A stretch of 64,000 nt of DNA from Sanguibacter antarcticus (lineage in GTDB: Bacteria; Actinomycetota; Actinomycetes; Actinomycetales; Cellulomonadaceae): NCBI RefSeq assembly GCF_002564005.1, contig NZ_PDJG01000001.1, positions 310,001-374,000 on the forward strand. The letters are read 5' to 3'. Below the pieces are notes generated by a model. It ran no database searches. It was not told the DNA's origin and saw nothing but the letters and a program-made list of their open reading frames with translations. Every line of letters starts with the position of its first letter. The stretch's first letter is position 1. Shown one piece after another: positions 44,074 through 53,633 of this stretch. The position numbers and the translations under genes are program-made.

Positions 44074-45402
44074 ATGCGACGCAGAGTCCTTCTTGCGACC
44101 GTCTCGGCGGTCGCCGTCGCGGTGATCCTCCTCGGTCTGCCGCTGGGCATCCTCGGTGGCACGCTCGTGCACGACAACGAGGTACGCGACCTCCAGACGC
44201 GCACCTCTGAGCTGGGCCGTTTCGTCGAGGGCCGGATCGACCGTGACGAAGCGATCGACGAAGAGCTCCTCGAACGCTTCGTCGGCGGCGACGACGGGCG
44301 GCTCGTCGCGTACGTCCTCGTCATCGCGCCGGACGGTCAGCAGACGACCGCGGGAGAGCAGATCGAGGGCCGCGTCGTGGAGCGGCCCATCCGCACCCAG
44401 TCGAACGCGATCGTCCTCATCTCCGTCTCGTACTGGGACCTCTACCTGCGCAGCGCGCAGATCATCGTGCTCGTCATCGCGGCGGCCGTGCTCGCGTTCG
44501 GTGCCGGCATCGTCATGGCCGTGTGGCAGGCGAACCGCCTGGCTGCACCGCTCGTGTACCTCGCCGCGTCGGCAGAGCAGCTCGGGTCCGGACAGGTCCG
44601 GCCCCGGGTCGAGCCGTCTGGTGTCGAGGAGATCGACCTCGTCGCAGCCGAGCTGGCACGCTCGTCCGACCGGATGGCAGGGCGGCTCGCAGCAGAGCGG
44701 CAGTTCGCCTCCGACGCGTCGCACCAGCTGCGCACACCTCTCACCGCGCTGTCCATGCGCCTCGAAGAGATCGGTCTCGCTGCCGGGGACAACGACGAGG
44801 TGAAGGAGGAGGCGCGGATCTCTCTCGAGCAGGTCGAGCGGCTCGTCCGGGTCGTCGACGACCTCTTGCACCGGTCACGGAGCTCCGGCGGGACCACCGA
44901 GGCCGTGCACCTGCTCGAGGTCGTCCAGCAGCAAGAAGAAGAGTGGGGCCCGACGTTCGAGCAGAACGGTCGCGCGCTCGTCCTCGACGTCGCGGCCGGG
45001 GTGCACGTGCTCGCGACGCCCGGTGCGCTCGCGCAGGTGCTGGCGACCCTCATCGAGAACTCGCTCAAGCACGGTGCGGGCACCACGACGGTGCGGGCCA
45101 AGAAGTCGGGCCCGAGCGGTGCGATGGTCATCCAGGTGAGCGACGAAGGGCCCGGCGTCCCCGACGACCTGGCGCCACGCATCTTCGAGCGCGAGGTGAC
45201 GTCCGGCAAGGGCACCGGCCTGGGTCTGGCGCTCGCTCGGGACCTCGCGGCTGCAGACGGGGGACGGCTCGAGCTGTCGCAGCGACGTCCGCCGGTCTTC
45301 TCCCTCTACCTCTCCGGCGTGCCCACGACGATGGATCCAGAACTCGTGCTGCCCCGTGGTGTCGCGATCTCGAGCAAGGGACGCAAGCGGCGTTCCTGGT
45401 AG
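44074..45402 (+). CDS. Sensor histidine kinase (HAMP-HisKA), partner of the OmpR regulator
   Basis: A 442-residue kinase. Transmembrane helix 1 is at about residues 7-29 and helix 2 at about 130-152, bounding an extracytoplasmic sensor of about 100 residues. A HAMP-like linker (WQANRLAAPLVYLAASAEQL) leads to the HisKA helix with His217 in ASDASHQLRTPLTAL. The HATPase domain has N and G boxes (ENSLKHG, DEGPGVP, GKGTGLGLALARDL). The C-terminal 30 residues after the ATPase form a basic tail. The ligand is unknown. No terminator is obvious after it, but the 80-nt gap contains short CATG-rich repeats. Confidence 0.93.
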   Translation: MRRRVLLATVSAVAVAVILLGLPLGILGGTLVHDNEVRDLQTRTSELGRFVEGRIDRDEAIDEELLERFVGGDDGRLVAYVLVIAPDGQQTTAGEQIEGRVVERPIRTQSNAIVLISVSYWDLYLRSAQIIVLVIAAAVLAFGAGIVMAVWQANRLAAPLVYLAASAEQLGSGQVRPRVEPSGVEEIDLVAAELARSSDRMAGRLAAERQFASDASHQLRTPLTALSMRLEEIGLAAGDNDEVKEEARISLEQVERLVRVVDDLLHRSRSSGGTTEAVHLLEVVQQQEEEWGPTFEQNGRALVLDVAAGVHVLATPGALAQVLATLIENSLKHGAGTTTVRAKKSGPSGAMVIQVSDEGPGVPDDLAPRIFEREVTSGKGTGLGLALARDLAAADGGRLELSQRRPPVFSLYLSGVPTTMDPELVLPRGVAISSKGRKRRSW

Positions 45403-45482
45403 GTGGTCTCGGCGCTGTCCTGACGCTCAGCGGGCCATGCCACTCCAGGCCGCGAGGCCATGTTAGGTCATGTCATGCCACG

Positions 45483-45989
45483 TCAGGCGCTCGGTGCCTT
45501 GTCAGCGGTGAACACCCAGGAGCGGTACGCCACATAGCGGAACGCGGTACCGAGCACGAGGCCGACGCCGTTCGCCGAGATGTTGTCCGCGAGCGGGGAT
45601 CGCAGGTCGAGCACGTAGTGCGAGAACCCCAAGCACGCGACGGCGATGGCCATCCCGCCGATGTTCACGACAGCGAAGCCCATGAGCTCGCGCACGCGCG
45701 TGGGCGTGCGCCGGTCGGAGAACGTCCAGTACCGGTTCCCCACCCAGCTGACGAGCGTGGCGATGGCGACGGACAGGATCTTCGCGGTGATGGGCTTGTC
45801 TTCGAGCAGGTCACCGGGACCGAAGCGCAGGAGATTGAACATCCCGGTGTCCACGACGAAGGCCAGGCCACCGACGCTGCCGAACCGGAGAACCTCGAGG
45901 ATCTGGGTGTGTCGGCGACCGCGGGGCGGACGTTGCGCAGGGGGCCCGGAGAGGGTGTCGACGTTCGATGTCGGGGCTCCGGTTGCCAT
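45483..45989 (-). CDS. GtrA-like flippase family membrane protein
   Basis: A 168-residue protein with four predicted helices and the GtrA/DPMS family pattern (FGSVGGLAFVVDTGMFNLL; GNRYWTFSDRR; RYVAYRSWVF). Members are proposed to flip polyprenyl-phosphate-linked sugars or recruit them for cell-wall glycosylation. A GT2 that could make such a lipid-sugar lies at 54185. It is divergent from purK, an arrangement also seen in mycobacteria (Rv3277 beside purK). TAATCT 6 nt before the ATG indicates a leaderless start. Confidence 0.9.
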   Translation of the reverse strand: MATGAPTSNVDTLSGPPAQRPPRGRRHTQILEVLRFGSVGGLAFVVDTGMFNLLRFGPGDLLEDKPITAKILSVAIATLVSWVGNRYWTFSDRRTPTRVRELMGFAVVNIGGMAIAVACLGFSHYVLDLRSPLADNISANGVGLVLGTAFRYVAYRSWVFTADKAPSA

Positions 45990-45995
45990 ATGGGC

Positions 45996-46001
45996 AGATT
46001 A
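45996..46001 (-). promoter_or_regulatory. -10 box of leaderless gtrA-like transcript
   Basis: On the minus strand TAATCT, a near-consensus -10, ends 6 nt before the ATG at 45989. Confidence 0.55.
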
Positions 46002-46077
46002 GCGTGACGATCTTGACGTTGCGATGCTTGTCCACGTCCGCGCACGGACGGCGGGGCCGGTCCGCACAGGTGTCGAC

Positions 46078-46083
46078 TAAGGT
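46078..46083 (+). promoter_or_regulatory. -10 box of leaderless purK transcript
   Basis: TAAGGT ends 8 nt before the GTG at 46092. This supports that GTG over the upstream TTG at 46083, which would overlap the -10 box itself. Confidence 0.5.
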
Positions 46084-46091
46084 TGCTCCTC

Positions 46092-47264
46092 GTGGCAGCA
46101 CCAGTGATTGCAGTGATAGGCGGCGGGCAGCTGGCCCGGATGATGGCTCCTGCGGCGGGAGCGCTGGGCGTGCACCTGAGGGTGCTCGTCGAGTCTGCGG
46201 ACTCGTCTGCAGCCCAGCTCGTGGTGGACGCCCCGGTGGGTGCGGCGTCCGACGAGCAGGCGGTCCGTGATCTCGTCCGCGGGGTCGACGTCCTGACCTT
46301 CGAGCATGAGCACGTCTCCGACGACCTCCTGCATGATCTCGTGCGCAGCGGTGTGCCCGTCCACCCCGGTCCTCATGCGCTCCTGCAGGCGCAGGACAAG
46401 ATCGTCATGCGCCGCAGGCTCACTGAGCTCGGCGCTCCGTGTCCTCGCTGGGCCGAGCTCTCGCGGGACCCAGCGACCGCGCGCACCGAGCTGGCGGGCT
46501 TCCTCGCGGCCGCTCGTGACGGTTCCGCCGTGGTGAAGACGTCCCGCGGTGGGTACGACGGCAAGGGAGTGCGCGTCGTGCGCTCGCCCGAGGAGGTCGA
46601 CGACTGGTTCGCCGGCGTTGCGGCCGGTGGGCCGACGCTCCTCGTCGAGGAGAAGGTGCCGTTCGCCCGAGAGCTCGCGGTCCTCGTGGCACGGAGCCCG
46701 AGCGGCGAGGTACGGACCTGGCCCGTCGTGGAGTCCGTCCAGCGCGACGGCGTGTGTGCTGAGGTCGTCGCCCCGGCCCCGGGGCTCACAGCGGCGGAGG
46801 CGGAGCGTGCCCGCGAGGTCGCGACGCGGATCGCGGAGAGGCTCGACATCACCGGCGTGCTGGCGGTCGAGATGTTCGAGGTTCGTGGCGCAGAGGGCAG
46901 CGAGCCGGAGATCCTCGTCAACGAGCTCGCGATGCGTCCGCACAACTCCGGGCACTGGACCATCGACGGGTCGGTCACGAGCCAGTTCGAGCAGCACCTG
47001 CGCGCGGTGCTCGATCTCCCGCTCGGAGACACGGCGCCGACTGCTCCGTGGACGGTGATGGTCAACGTCCTCGGCAGCGGGCTCGACGAGCTCACGGACG
47101 CGTTGCCAGGTGTCCTGGGCCAGTTTCCCGACGCGCGGGTCAACCTCTACGGCAAGGCCGTGCGCCCCGGGCGCAAGCTCGCGCACGTCAACGTCTCCGG
47201 GACCGACCTGGACGACGTCCGGAGCCGGGCACGAGCAGCAGCTGCGCTCCTGCGCGGCGAATGA
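46092..47264 (+). CDS. purK: N5-carboxyaminoimidazole ribonucleotide synthase
   Basis: ATP-grasp ligase that carboxylates AIR to N5-CAIR in purine synthesis. The N-terminal domain has [13 protein letters not shown]. The ATP-grasp core shows [15 protein letters not shown] (the flexible phosphate loop) and [13 protein letters not shown]. The metal-binding [16 protein letters not shown] motif precedes the C-terminal domain. At 390 residues it is full length. purE follows after 46 nt in the same direction. Promoter spacing makes GTG 46092 the likely start. Confidence 0.94.
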   Translation: MAAPVIAVIGGGQLARMMAPAAGALGVHLRVLVESADSSAAQLVVDAPVGAASDEQAVRDLVRGVDVLTFEHEHVSDDLLHDLVRSGVPVHPGPHALLQAQDKIVMRRRLTELGAPCPRWAELSRDPATARTELAGFLAAARDGSAVVKTSRGGYDGKGVRVVRSPEEVDDWFAGVAAGGPTLLVEEKVPFARELAVLVARSPSGEVRTWPVVESVQRDGVCAEVVAPAPGLTAAEAERAREVATRIAERLDITGVLAVEMFEVRGAEGSEPEILVNELAMRPHNSGHWTIDGSVTSQFEQHLRAVLDLPLGDTAPTAPWTVMVNVLGSGLDELTDALPGVLGQFPDARVNLYGKAVRPGRKLAHVNVSGTDLDDVRSRARAAAALLRGE

Positions 47265-47310
47265 CAGCAGCGCCGTCCGGCGCTCGACGACCACAGCGAA
47301 GGACAACGAC

Positions 47311-47841
47311 ATGAGTGCACCAGCGGTCGGCATCGTCATGGGCTCCGACTCGGACTGGCCGGTGATGCAGGCGGCCGCGGACGCTCTCACCGAGCTGGGC
47401 GTCGAGATCGAGGTCGACGTGGTCTCGGCGCACCGGATGCCGACCGAGATGATCGACTACGGCCGGTCGGCTGCTGAGCGGGGGCTGCGGGTCATCATCG
47501 CTGGAGCGGGAGGGGCGGCGCACCTGCCGGGGATGCTCGCGGCAGTCACTCCGTTGCCCGTCATCGGGGTGCCTGTCCCGCTGGCGTATCTCGACGGGAT
47601 GGACTCTCTCTTGTCGATCGTGCAGATGCCGGCAGGCGTTCCGGTGGCGACGGTCTCGATCGGTGGTGCCCGCAACGCGGGCCTCCTTGCTGCTCGCATC
47701 CTCGGCAGCGGGACAGACGACGAGTCCGCTGCGCTGCGTGCGCGCATGGTCGCGTTCCAGGAGTCGCTCGCCGATCAGGCGCGCGCGAAGGGTGCTGCGC
47801 TGCGGAGCTCGCGCGAGCGTCGGACGGGCTTCACCGTCTGA
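47311..47841 (+). CDS. purE: N5-carboxyaminoimidazole ribonucleotide mutase
   Basis: Converts the purK product N5-CAIR to CAIR (class I PurE). The 176-residue protein shows the substrate loop MGSDSDW, the catalytic SAHRMP histidine region, and [13 protein letters not shown], all diagnostic. The ATG at 47311 is preceded by GAAGGA 7-8 nt upstream. The C-terminal 15 residues are basic and extend slightly past the usual end. It is convergent with an LCP gene only 19 nt away, with no hairpin between them. Confidence 0.95.
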   Translation: MSAPAVGIVMGSDSDWPVMQAAADALTELGVEIEVDVVSAHRMPTEMIDYGRSAAERGLRVIIAGAGGAAHLPGMLAAVTPLPVIGVPVPLAYLDGMDSLLSIVQMPAGVPVATVSIGGARNAGLLAARILGSGTDDESAALRARMVAFQESLADQARAKGAALRSSRERRTGFTV

Positions 47842-47860
47842 GACGTTGGTATCCCGGCGC

Positions 47861-49438
47861 TCAGCCGGGCAGCCCGCCGACCGTGCCTGCGGACAGGTCG
47901 CCGTTGGCGATGTCCGTCCAGAACTGTGGTGCGAGGTCGGGGTCGAGCCGGACGGTGGACCCGATGGTGCCGGGACGGTAGTCCAGGTCGCTGATCGGTG
48001 GTGTCCCGGTGATGCCGTCGGTGCCGTTCGCCGCACGGAAGGCCAGGGCGAGCCGGGCGAGCTCGAGGATGTTGGTGTCGTTGTCGACAGTGACGACCCC
48101 GAGGGCGGACCCGATGAGGTCGGTCTGCTTCCCTGGTTGGAAGAGCAGGGACTTGTCCTGGAGCGTGGAGCTCACCGCGCCGATGACCTGACGCTGGCGT
48201 TCGCCTCGCCCGATGTCACCTTCTGGGTCGGAGTAGCGCATGCGGGAGAACTCGAGCGCTGTCTCGCCGTCCGACAGGTGGCAGCCGGGTGTCCAGTTGA
48301 GCCCGCTGTTCACGTCGTGGACCTCATAGTCGAGGCACAGCTCGACTCCACCGACTGCGTCGACGATCTGTTCGACACCGCTGAACCCGACCTCGACGTA
48401 GTGGTCGACGGTGAGGCCGCTCAGACCTTCGACGGTCTTGACGAGGAGCGGTGCTCCGCCCCAGGCGAACGATGAGTTCAGCTTGTTTGCGCCGTTGCCG
48501 GGAATCTCTGCGTAGGTGTCGCGCGGGATGCTGATGAGTGCCGTCGGCCCAGAGTCGGGCACGTGAAGCAGCATGATCGTGTCCGTCCGCGCGCCTTCCG
48601 TGCCGTCTTCTCCGATCGCACCGTCGGCACGCGAGTCGGAGCCTGCGAGCAGGTAGGTGGTGCCGTCGGTCGCGGACGCTCCCGAGAGGGCATCGGTGTG
48701 CGCGATCTTCCCGTTGGCCCACAGGAGCAGGCCCACGGGCCAGGCGATGACGAGGACGAGCAGCAGGACGAGCCCGATGCTGATGATCCGTCGCCACTCT
48801 GGCTTGATGCCGCCCTGACCGGGATCGGTCGAGGTGCTCGGCGGGGACCCGGGCGGACGTCCGCCCGGCGAGCCTGCTGCACTGTGCGACCCGGCTACGC
48901 CGGTGGGACGTGCTGCGCCTGCAGGACGGCCTGTGACGGGTCCGCGCGCCGGGTTGGGCCGTGCGCTGGTCGGGGGCAGCGACGTCGTGCGTGATCCGCC
49001 CGCTTGTGCGGGAGCGCCTGGTTCCGAGCGGGTGTACCCGGCTGGCTGGCCCGCGGAGGGCGCGAAGGAGGCGGGGCGTGGCGCACCTTGCGCAGGGGTC
49101 GGTGATGCCGCGCGGCCCGAGTAGCCCGGGGGGATGGGGTGGCGCGGTGGCGTCGGCGGCTGTGCGACCCGTCCGGGGGTGTCCGCGGCTGCGCGGCGGA
49201 CAGGGTTCTGGGGGGACGGGATGCGGCCGGCGGGGCGTGGGGCTGTCTGCGATGCGTTGCTGACCGGCTCGTGTGCGGACGGGCTCGCAGAGTCGTCGGG
49301 GATCGGGCGGTTGCTCCCGGTGTCGACGACCTCGATGCCGGGCTCGTTGCCGGCAGGGCGGCCGGGGCGGCCCGACTGCGGAGTGAAGCTGGGGGGTGGG
49401 GTGGCGTGATTGGAACGCGAGGGGTCGGTAGGTGTCAT
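47861..49438 (-). CDS. LytR-CpsA-Psr (LCP) family protein with long Pro-rich N-terminus
   Basis: A phosphotransferase-type protein that attaches lipid-linked glycopolymers to peptidoglycan. Residues 1-215 form a Pro/Ala/Arg-rich cytoplasmic domain, far longer than in the three paralogues upstream. One membrane helix lies at about 219-241, and the LCP domain then starts with YLLAGSDSRADG. The conserved Arg/Asp residues binding pyrophosphate are in GARTDTIMLLH, SIPRDTY and in SRMRYSDPEGDIGRGERQ. There is no C-terminal Thr-rich tail. It starts 11 nt after the stop of the next LCP gene with GAGGACC upstream, so they are co-transcribed. Confidence 0.9.
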   Translation of the reverse strand: MTPTDPSRSNHATPPPSFTPQSGRPGRPAGNEPGIEVVDTGSNRPIPDDSASPSAHEPVSNASQTAPRPAGRIPSPQNPVRRAAADTPGRVAQPPTPPRHPIPPGYSGRAASPTPAQGAPRPASFAPSAGQPAGYTRSEPGAPAQAGGSRTTSLPPTSARPNPARGPVTGRPAGAARPTGVAGSHSAAGSPGGRPPGSPPSTSTDPGQGGIKPEWRRIISIGLVLLLVLVIAWPVGLLLWANGKIAHTDALSGASATDGTTYLLAGSDSRADGAIGEDGTEGARTDTIMLLHVPDSGPTALISIPRDTYAEIPGNGANKLNSSFAWGGAPLLVKTVEGLSGLTVDHYVEVGFSGVEQIVDAVGGVELCLDYEVHDVNSGLNWTPGCHLSDGETALEFSRMRYSDPEGDIGRGERQRQVIGAVSSTLQDKSLLFQPGKQTDLIGSALGVVTVDNDTNILELARLALAFRAANGTDGITGTPPISDLDYRPGTIGSTVRLDPDLAPQFWTDIANGDLSAGTVGGLPG

Positions 49439-49449
49439 CAGGTCCTCGC

Positions 49450-50727
49450 TCAGCCGCAGACGGCGGTGGTGTCTGCCGAGGTGAAGGCTTCTTGGCCCGG
49501 GTCCTTCGTCTCGACGGGGGTGGTTTCTTCCGGCGTAGCGGGGTCGATGGAGGTGTCAGGCGTCTCTGTGGCCGTCGCTGCGGGGTCAGCGACCTCGGGT
49601 TCTTCGACGGTGACGATGGGCTGGTCGGCGACCATGTTGGCCCAGACGGTGTCCGCCTCAGAGGTCCACACGACGCGGTTCGCGTCGGAGGGCGCAGTGG
49701 CGATGGGGATGGTCATGAAGGTGATCTTGTCGCTCGTGATGGTGCGCAGGGAGTAGGCGAGGCCGCTCATGTTGGGGAGTGAGGCGAGCTCTGGGCTGGC
49801 GGTGAGCGAGGAGGTGGCGGCGTTGAGGAACTTGAGCAGGTCAGGTGTGTTCGTGAGGATGTTCTTGTCGAGGACCGTGCGCAGGGTCGCGGCGAGGAGC
49901 TCTTGCTGGCGTCCGATCCGGTTGAGGTCGGAGCCGTCCATGTTCGCACCGGTGCCCTTGCGGGCGCGTGCCAGACCGAGGGCCTGCGCGCCGTCGAGGG
50001 TCTGTTCCCCGGCGGTGAGGTAGAGGCTCGCCTCAGGGGCCGCGATGTCTTCGGGGATGCACATCGACACCCCGCCGATCGCGTCGATCATGCCCTGGAA
50101 CCCGGCGAAGTCGACGAGCGCGAAGCCGTCGAGCGTCAAGCCGGTGAGGGACTGGACGGTCTTCATGGAGCATCCGACGGCGGAGTCGACGTCGCCTCCG
50201 TAGTCGTAGCCGAAGGAGAAGGCTGCGTTGAACATCGTGTCGCCCGACTCGTTCGTGGTCGTGCCGTCGCTCATGGTGCACGACGGGATGTCGACGAGGG
50301 AGTCGCGGGGGATGGAGACCATCTCCATGCGGGAGCGGTCTGCGGAGATGTGCAGCACGATCGTCGTGTCTGAGCGCATCCCTTCCTCTTCGCCACCGAT
50401 CTCGGCATTTTCGCCGGAGCGGTCGTCGGAGCCGAGGAGAAGGATGCTGATCGGCAGGCCCGCGTTGGGGTCGGTGATACCCGTGGGAACCTCGGAGGCG
50501 TTCCCGAGGAGGGCACTGACGTCGACCGAGTCGATGTTGTTCTGGAACGTGTAGTAGACCGCTCCTGCTGCGGAGGCCGCGAAGGCGAAGACGCCGACGA
50601 CAGCGAGGGTTGTCACGCGCAGGAAGCGATGAGAACGCTCGGACCGCCCGTGGGCAGGACCGCGGAGGGCTGCTTCGGCGTTCTGCTCACGGAGCGCGGC
50701 CCTCGAGGGCGCAGGGGGAGTCGTCAC
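49450..50727 (-). CDS. LCP family protein, tandem copy A
   Basis: A 425-residue LCP protein. A short Arg-rich cytoplasmic part (1-37) leads to a membrane helix at about 38-58. The LCP domain shows LLLGSDDRSGE, MRSDTTIVLH, SIPRDS and ARARKGTGANMDGSDLNRIGRQ. The C-terminal 50 residues are Thr/Pro/Glu-rich and end in a lone cysteine (AVCG). The GTG start is set by identity with copies B and C and by TAGGAT 8 nt upstream. It is highly similar to copy B, especially in the C-terminal third. It reads into the Pro-rich LCP gene. Confidence 0.9.
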   Translation of the reverse strand: MTTPPAPSRAALREQNAEAALRGPAHGRSERSHRFLRVTTLAVVGVFAFAASAAGAVYYTFQNNIDSVDVSALLGNASEVPTGITDPNAGLPISILLLGSDDRSGENAEIGGEEEGMRSDTTIVLHISADRSRMEMVSIPRDSLVDIPSCTMSDGTTTNESGDTMFNAAFSFGYDYGGDVDSAVGCSMKTVQSLTGLTLDGFALVDFAGFQGMIDAIGGVSMCIPEDIAAPEASLYLTAGEQTLDGAQALGLARARKGTGANMDGSDLNRIGRQQELLAATLRTVLDKNILTNTPDLLKFLNAATSSLTASPELASLPNMSGLAYSLRTITSDKITFMTIPIATAPSDANRVVWTSEADTVWANMVADQPIVTVEEPEVADPAATATETPDTSIDPATPEETTPVETKDPGQEAFTSADTTAVCG

Positions 50728-50735
50728 AGTCGGCA

Positions 50736-50741
50736 ATCCTA
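50736..50741 (-). promoter_or_regulatory. -10 box of LCP copy A
   Basis: TAGGAT on the minus strand ends 8 nt before the GTG, with the intervening TGCCGACT conserved in the other copies. No ribosome binding site is present. Confidence 0.55.
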
Positions 50742-50784
50742 ATCCTGAGGCACGCAGGAGCAGCGGGCGCTCCGCGACAGGGTC

Positions 50785-50803
50785 GTGGAGGGATTGTGGA
50801 GGA
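50785..50803 (-). promoter_or_regulatory. Conserved CTCCAC direct-repeat element upstream of LCP copy A
   Basis: On the minus strand the element reads TCCTCCACAATCCCTCCAC, starting 58 bp upstream of the GTG. The same element recurs at the same distance in copies B and C. Confidence 0.45.
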
Positions 50804-50866
50804 GGCCGCTCACGCTTTCGACGATTGTCCCAGGCTCGGCGCTGGTGGAGGTCATCAGGCTGTCGC

Positions 50867-52153
50867 TCAGCCGCAGACGGCGGTGGTGTCTGCCGAGGTG
50901 AAGGCTTCTTGGCCCGGGTCCTTCGTCTCGACGGGGGTGGTTTCTTCCGGCGTAGCGGGGTCGACGGAGGTGTCAGGCGTCTCTGTGGCCGTCGCTGCGG
51001 GGTCAGCGACCTCGGGTTCTTCAACGGTGACGATGGGCTGGTCGGCGACCATGTTGGCCCAGACGGTGTCTGCCTCCGAGGTCCACACGACGCGGTACTC
51101 GTTGGACGGGGCAGTGGTGATAGGGATGGTCATGAAGGTGATCTTGTCGCTCGTGATGGTCCGCAGGGAGTAGGCGAGGCCGCTCATGTTGGGGAGTGAG
51201 GCGAGCTCGGGGCTGGCGGTGAGCGAGGATGTCGCGGCGTTGAGGAACTTGAGCAGGTCAGGTGTGTTCGTGAGGATGTTCTTGTCGAGGACCGTGCGCA
51301 GGGTCGCGGCGAGGAGCTCTTGCTGGCGTCCGATGCGGTTGAGGTCGGAGCCGTCCATGTTCGCACCGGTGCCCTTGCGGGCGCGTGCCAGACCGAGCGC
51401 CTGCACGCCGTCGAGAGTCTGCTGCCCGGCAGTGAGGTAGAGGCCTGCGTCGGGGGCCGCGATGTCTTCGGGGATGCAGATCGAGACTCCGCCGATGGCG
51501 TCGATCATGTCTTGGAAACCAGCGAAGTCGACGAGCGCGAAGCCGTCGATCGTGAGCCCGGTGAGAGACTGAAGAGTCTTCACCGTGCATCCGACGGCTG
51601 AGTCGATGTCGCCGCCGTAGTTCCACCCACGGGAGAACACCTCGTTGAACATCGTCTCGGAGGTCGCGTCCGTGGTCGTGCCGTCCGTCATGGTGCACGA
51701 CGGCACCTCGACGAGGGAGTCGCGGGGGATGGAGACCATCTCCATGCGCGAACGGTCGGCTGAGATGTGCAGCACGATCGTCGTGTCTGAGCGCATCCCT
51801 TCGTCTTCGCCACCGATCTCGGCGTTGACGCCCGAGCGGTCGTCGGACCCGAGGAGAACGAGGCTGATCGGCAGGCCCGCGTTGGGGTCGGTGATCCCGG
51901 TGGGTTCTTCCGGTGCGGCGGGGTCGTTGCCGAGCAGTGCGCTGACATCCACCGACTCGATGTTGTTCTGGAGCGTGTAGTAGACGGACCCGGCCGCAGT
52001 CGCCGCGAACGCGAAGACGCCGACGACAGCGAGGCTCGTCACCCGCATGATGCGGTGTGAACGTGCGGTGCGCCCGTGGGCCGGTACGCGGAGCTCGGCT
52101 TCGGCGTTCTGCTCGCGGAGCGCGGCCCTCGAGGGCGTAGTGGGAGTCGTCAC
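50867..52153 (-). CDS. LCP family protein, tandem copy B
   Basis: A 428-residue LCP protein with the same plan as copy A: basic cytoplasmic start, one membrane helix (about 38-58), LCP domain (LVLLGSDDRSGV, SIPRDSLVEVP, ARARKGTGANMDG), and Thr/Pro/Glu-rich tail ending AVCG. The sequence is a mosaic: the tail and preceding region match copy A almost exactly, the central LEARARKG-coding region matches copy C, and the region around FAGFQDMIDAIGG is its own. The GTG start has TAGAAT 8 nt upstream. It probably has its own promoter despite the tandem arrangement. Confidence 0.9.
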   Translation of the reverse strand: MTTPTTPSRAALREQNAEAELRVPAHGRTARSHRIMRVTSLAVVGVFAFAATAAGSVYYTLQNNIESVDVSALLGNDPAAPEEPTGITDPNAGLPISLVLLGSDDRSGVNAEIGGEDEGMRSDTTIVLHISADRSRMEMVSIPRDSLVEVPSCTMTDGTTTDATSETMFNEVFSRGWNYGGDIDSAVGCTVKTLQSLTGLTIDGFALVDFAGFQDMIDAIGGVSICIPEDIAAPDAGLYLTAGQQTLDGVQALGLARARKGTGANMDGSDLNRIGRQQELLAATLRTVLDKNILTNTPDLLKFLNAATSSLTASPELASLPNMSGLAYSLRTITSDKITFMTIPITTAPSNEYRVVWTSEADTVWANMVADQPIVTVEEPEVADPAATATETPDTSVDPATPEETTPVETKDPGQEAFTSADTTAVCG

Positions 52154-52161
52154 AGTCGGCG

Positions 52162-52167
52162 ATTCTA
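52162..52167 (-). promoter_or_regulatory. -10 box of LCP copy B
   Basis: TAGAAT on the minus strand, 8 nt before the GTG, is the best match to the TATAAT consensus among the three copies. Confidence 0.55.
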
Positions 52168-52210
52168 GGCCTGATGCACAAAGGCGTAGCGGGCGCTCCG
52201 CGACAGGGTC

Positions 52211-52229
52211 GTGGAGGGATTGTGGAGGA
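52211..52229 (-). promoter_or_regulatory. Conserved CTCCAC direct-repeat element upstream of LCP copy B
   Basis: Identical to the copy A element and again 58 bp upstream of the GTG, within a spacer that otherwise differs at many positions. Confidence 0.45.
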
Positions 52230-52292
52230 CGCGGCCTGCCTTCTCGACGACTGCGATGGGCTCTGGGCGAGTGGGTGGCATCTGGTCGCTGA

Positions 52293-53576
52293 TCAGCCAC
52301 ACACCGAGGTGATGTCTGCCGAGGTGAACGCTTCTTGGCCGGGGTCCTTCGTCTCGACGGTGGTGGGCTCCGTGGGCGTGGTGGGCTCGGCGGGAGTCTC
52401 CGTGTCCGTGGTGGCGGGGTCGGTGACCTCGGCCTCGGGTTCTTCGACCGTGACGATGGGTTGGTCGGCGACCATGTTGGCCCAGACGGTGTCCGCGGCG
52501 GAGGTCCACACGACATGGTTCTTGTTCGTGGGGTCATCGGCGATGGGGATCGTCATGAAGGTGATCTTGTCGCTCGTGATGGTCCGCAGGGAGTAGGCGA
52601 GGCCGCTCATGTTGGGGATCGAGGCGAGGTCGGGGCTCGCGGTGAGCGAAGAGGTGGCTGCGTTGAGGAACTGGAGCAGGTCGGGCGCATTCGTGAGGAC
52701 GTTCTTGTCGAGGATCGTGCGCATCGTTGCGGCGAGGAGCTCTTGCTGGCGTCCGATGCGGTTGAGGTCGGAGCCGTCCATGTTCGCACCGGTGCCCTTG
52801 CGGGCGCGTGCCAGACCGAGCGCCTGCACGCCGTCGAGAGTCTGCTGCCCGGCAGTGAGGTAGAGGCCTGCGTCGGGGGACGCGATGTCTTCGGGGATGC
52901 AGATCGACACCCCGCCGATCGCGTCGATCATGCCCTGGAACCCGGCGAAGTCGACGAGCGCGAAGCCGTCGAGCGTAAGTCCGGTGAGGGATTGAACGGT
53001 CTTCATCGTGCACCCGATGGCTGAGTCGATGTCCCCGCCGTAGACGAACCCGTAGGCGAAGGCCGCATTGAACAGGCCGTCAGGCGCCGCGTTCGTGGTG
53101 GTGCCGTCGGTCATGGTGCACGACGGGATGTCGACGCGGGAGTCGCGGGGGATCGAGACCATCTCCATGCGCGAACGGTCCGCCGAGATGTGCAGCACGA
53201 TCGTCGTGTCCGAGCGTGCCCCGTCGACTTCGCCACCGATCTCGGCGTTGACGCCGGAGCGGTCGTCAGAGCCGAGGAGAAGGAGGGTGATCGGCAGGCC
53301 CGCGTTGGGGTCGGTGATCCCGGTGGGTACTTCCGGCGCGGCGGGGTCGTTGCCGAGCAGGGCGCTGACGTCCACCGACTCGATGTTGCTCTGGAGCGTG
53401 TAGTAGACCGCGCCGGCCGCTGAGGCTGCGAACGCGAACACCCCGACGACAGCGAGGCTCGTTGCACGGAGGATGCGATGAGAGCGCTCAGAGCGTGCGT
53501 GGGCAGGCCGCCGCCGTGCTGCCTCGGCATCCTGCTCGCGGAGCGCGGCTCTCGAGGGCGCGTTGGAAGGGGTCAC
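52293..53576 (-). CDS. LCP family protein, tandem copy C
   Basis: A 427-residue LCP protein with the same architecture as copies A and B. Its LCP motifs are LLLLGSDDRSGV, ARSDTTIVLH, SIPRDSRVDIP and ARARKGTGANMDG. It is the most divergent of the three in the C-terminal tail (richer in Glu/Thr/Pro, ending SVCG) and in the promoter-distal spacer, suggesting it is closest to the parental gene. GTG 53576 is chosen over TTG 53585 because TAGGAT occupies 53585-53590. It is the first of the run of four LCP genes. Confidence 0.9.
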   Translation of the reverse strand: MTPSNAPSRAALREQDAEAARRRPAHARSERSHRILRATSLAVVGVFAFAASAAGAVYYTLQSNIESVDVSALLGNDPAAPEVPTGITDPNAGLPITLLLLGSDDRSGVNAEIGGEVDGARSDTTIVLHISADRSRMEMVSIPRDSRVDIPSCTMTDGTTTNAAPDGLFNAAFAYGFVYGGDIDSAIGCTMKTVQSLTGLTLDGFALVDFAGFQGMIDAIGGVSICIPEDIASPDAGLYLTAGQQTLDGVQALGLARARKGTGANMDGSDLNRIGRQQELLAATMRTILDKNVLTNAPDLLQFLNAATSSLTASPDLASIPNMSGLAYSLRTITSDKITFMTIPIADDPTNKNHVVWTSAADTVWANMVADQPIVTVEEPEAEVTDPATTDTETPAEPTTPTEPTTVETKDPGQEAFTSADITSVCG

Positions 53577-53584
53577 AGTCGGCA

Positions 53585-53590
53585 ATCCTA
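53585..53590 (-). promoter_or_regulatory. -10 box of LCP copy C
   Basis: TAGGAT on the minus strand ends 8 nt before the GTG, as in copy A. I see no convincing -35 box. Confidence 0.55.
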
Positions 53591-53633
53591 GGGCGGGACC
53601 AGGACGGTGCGGAGGACGCTCGACGACGCCATA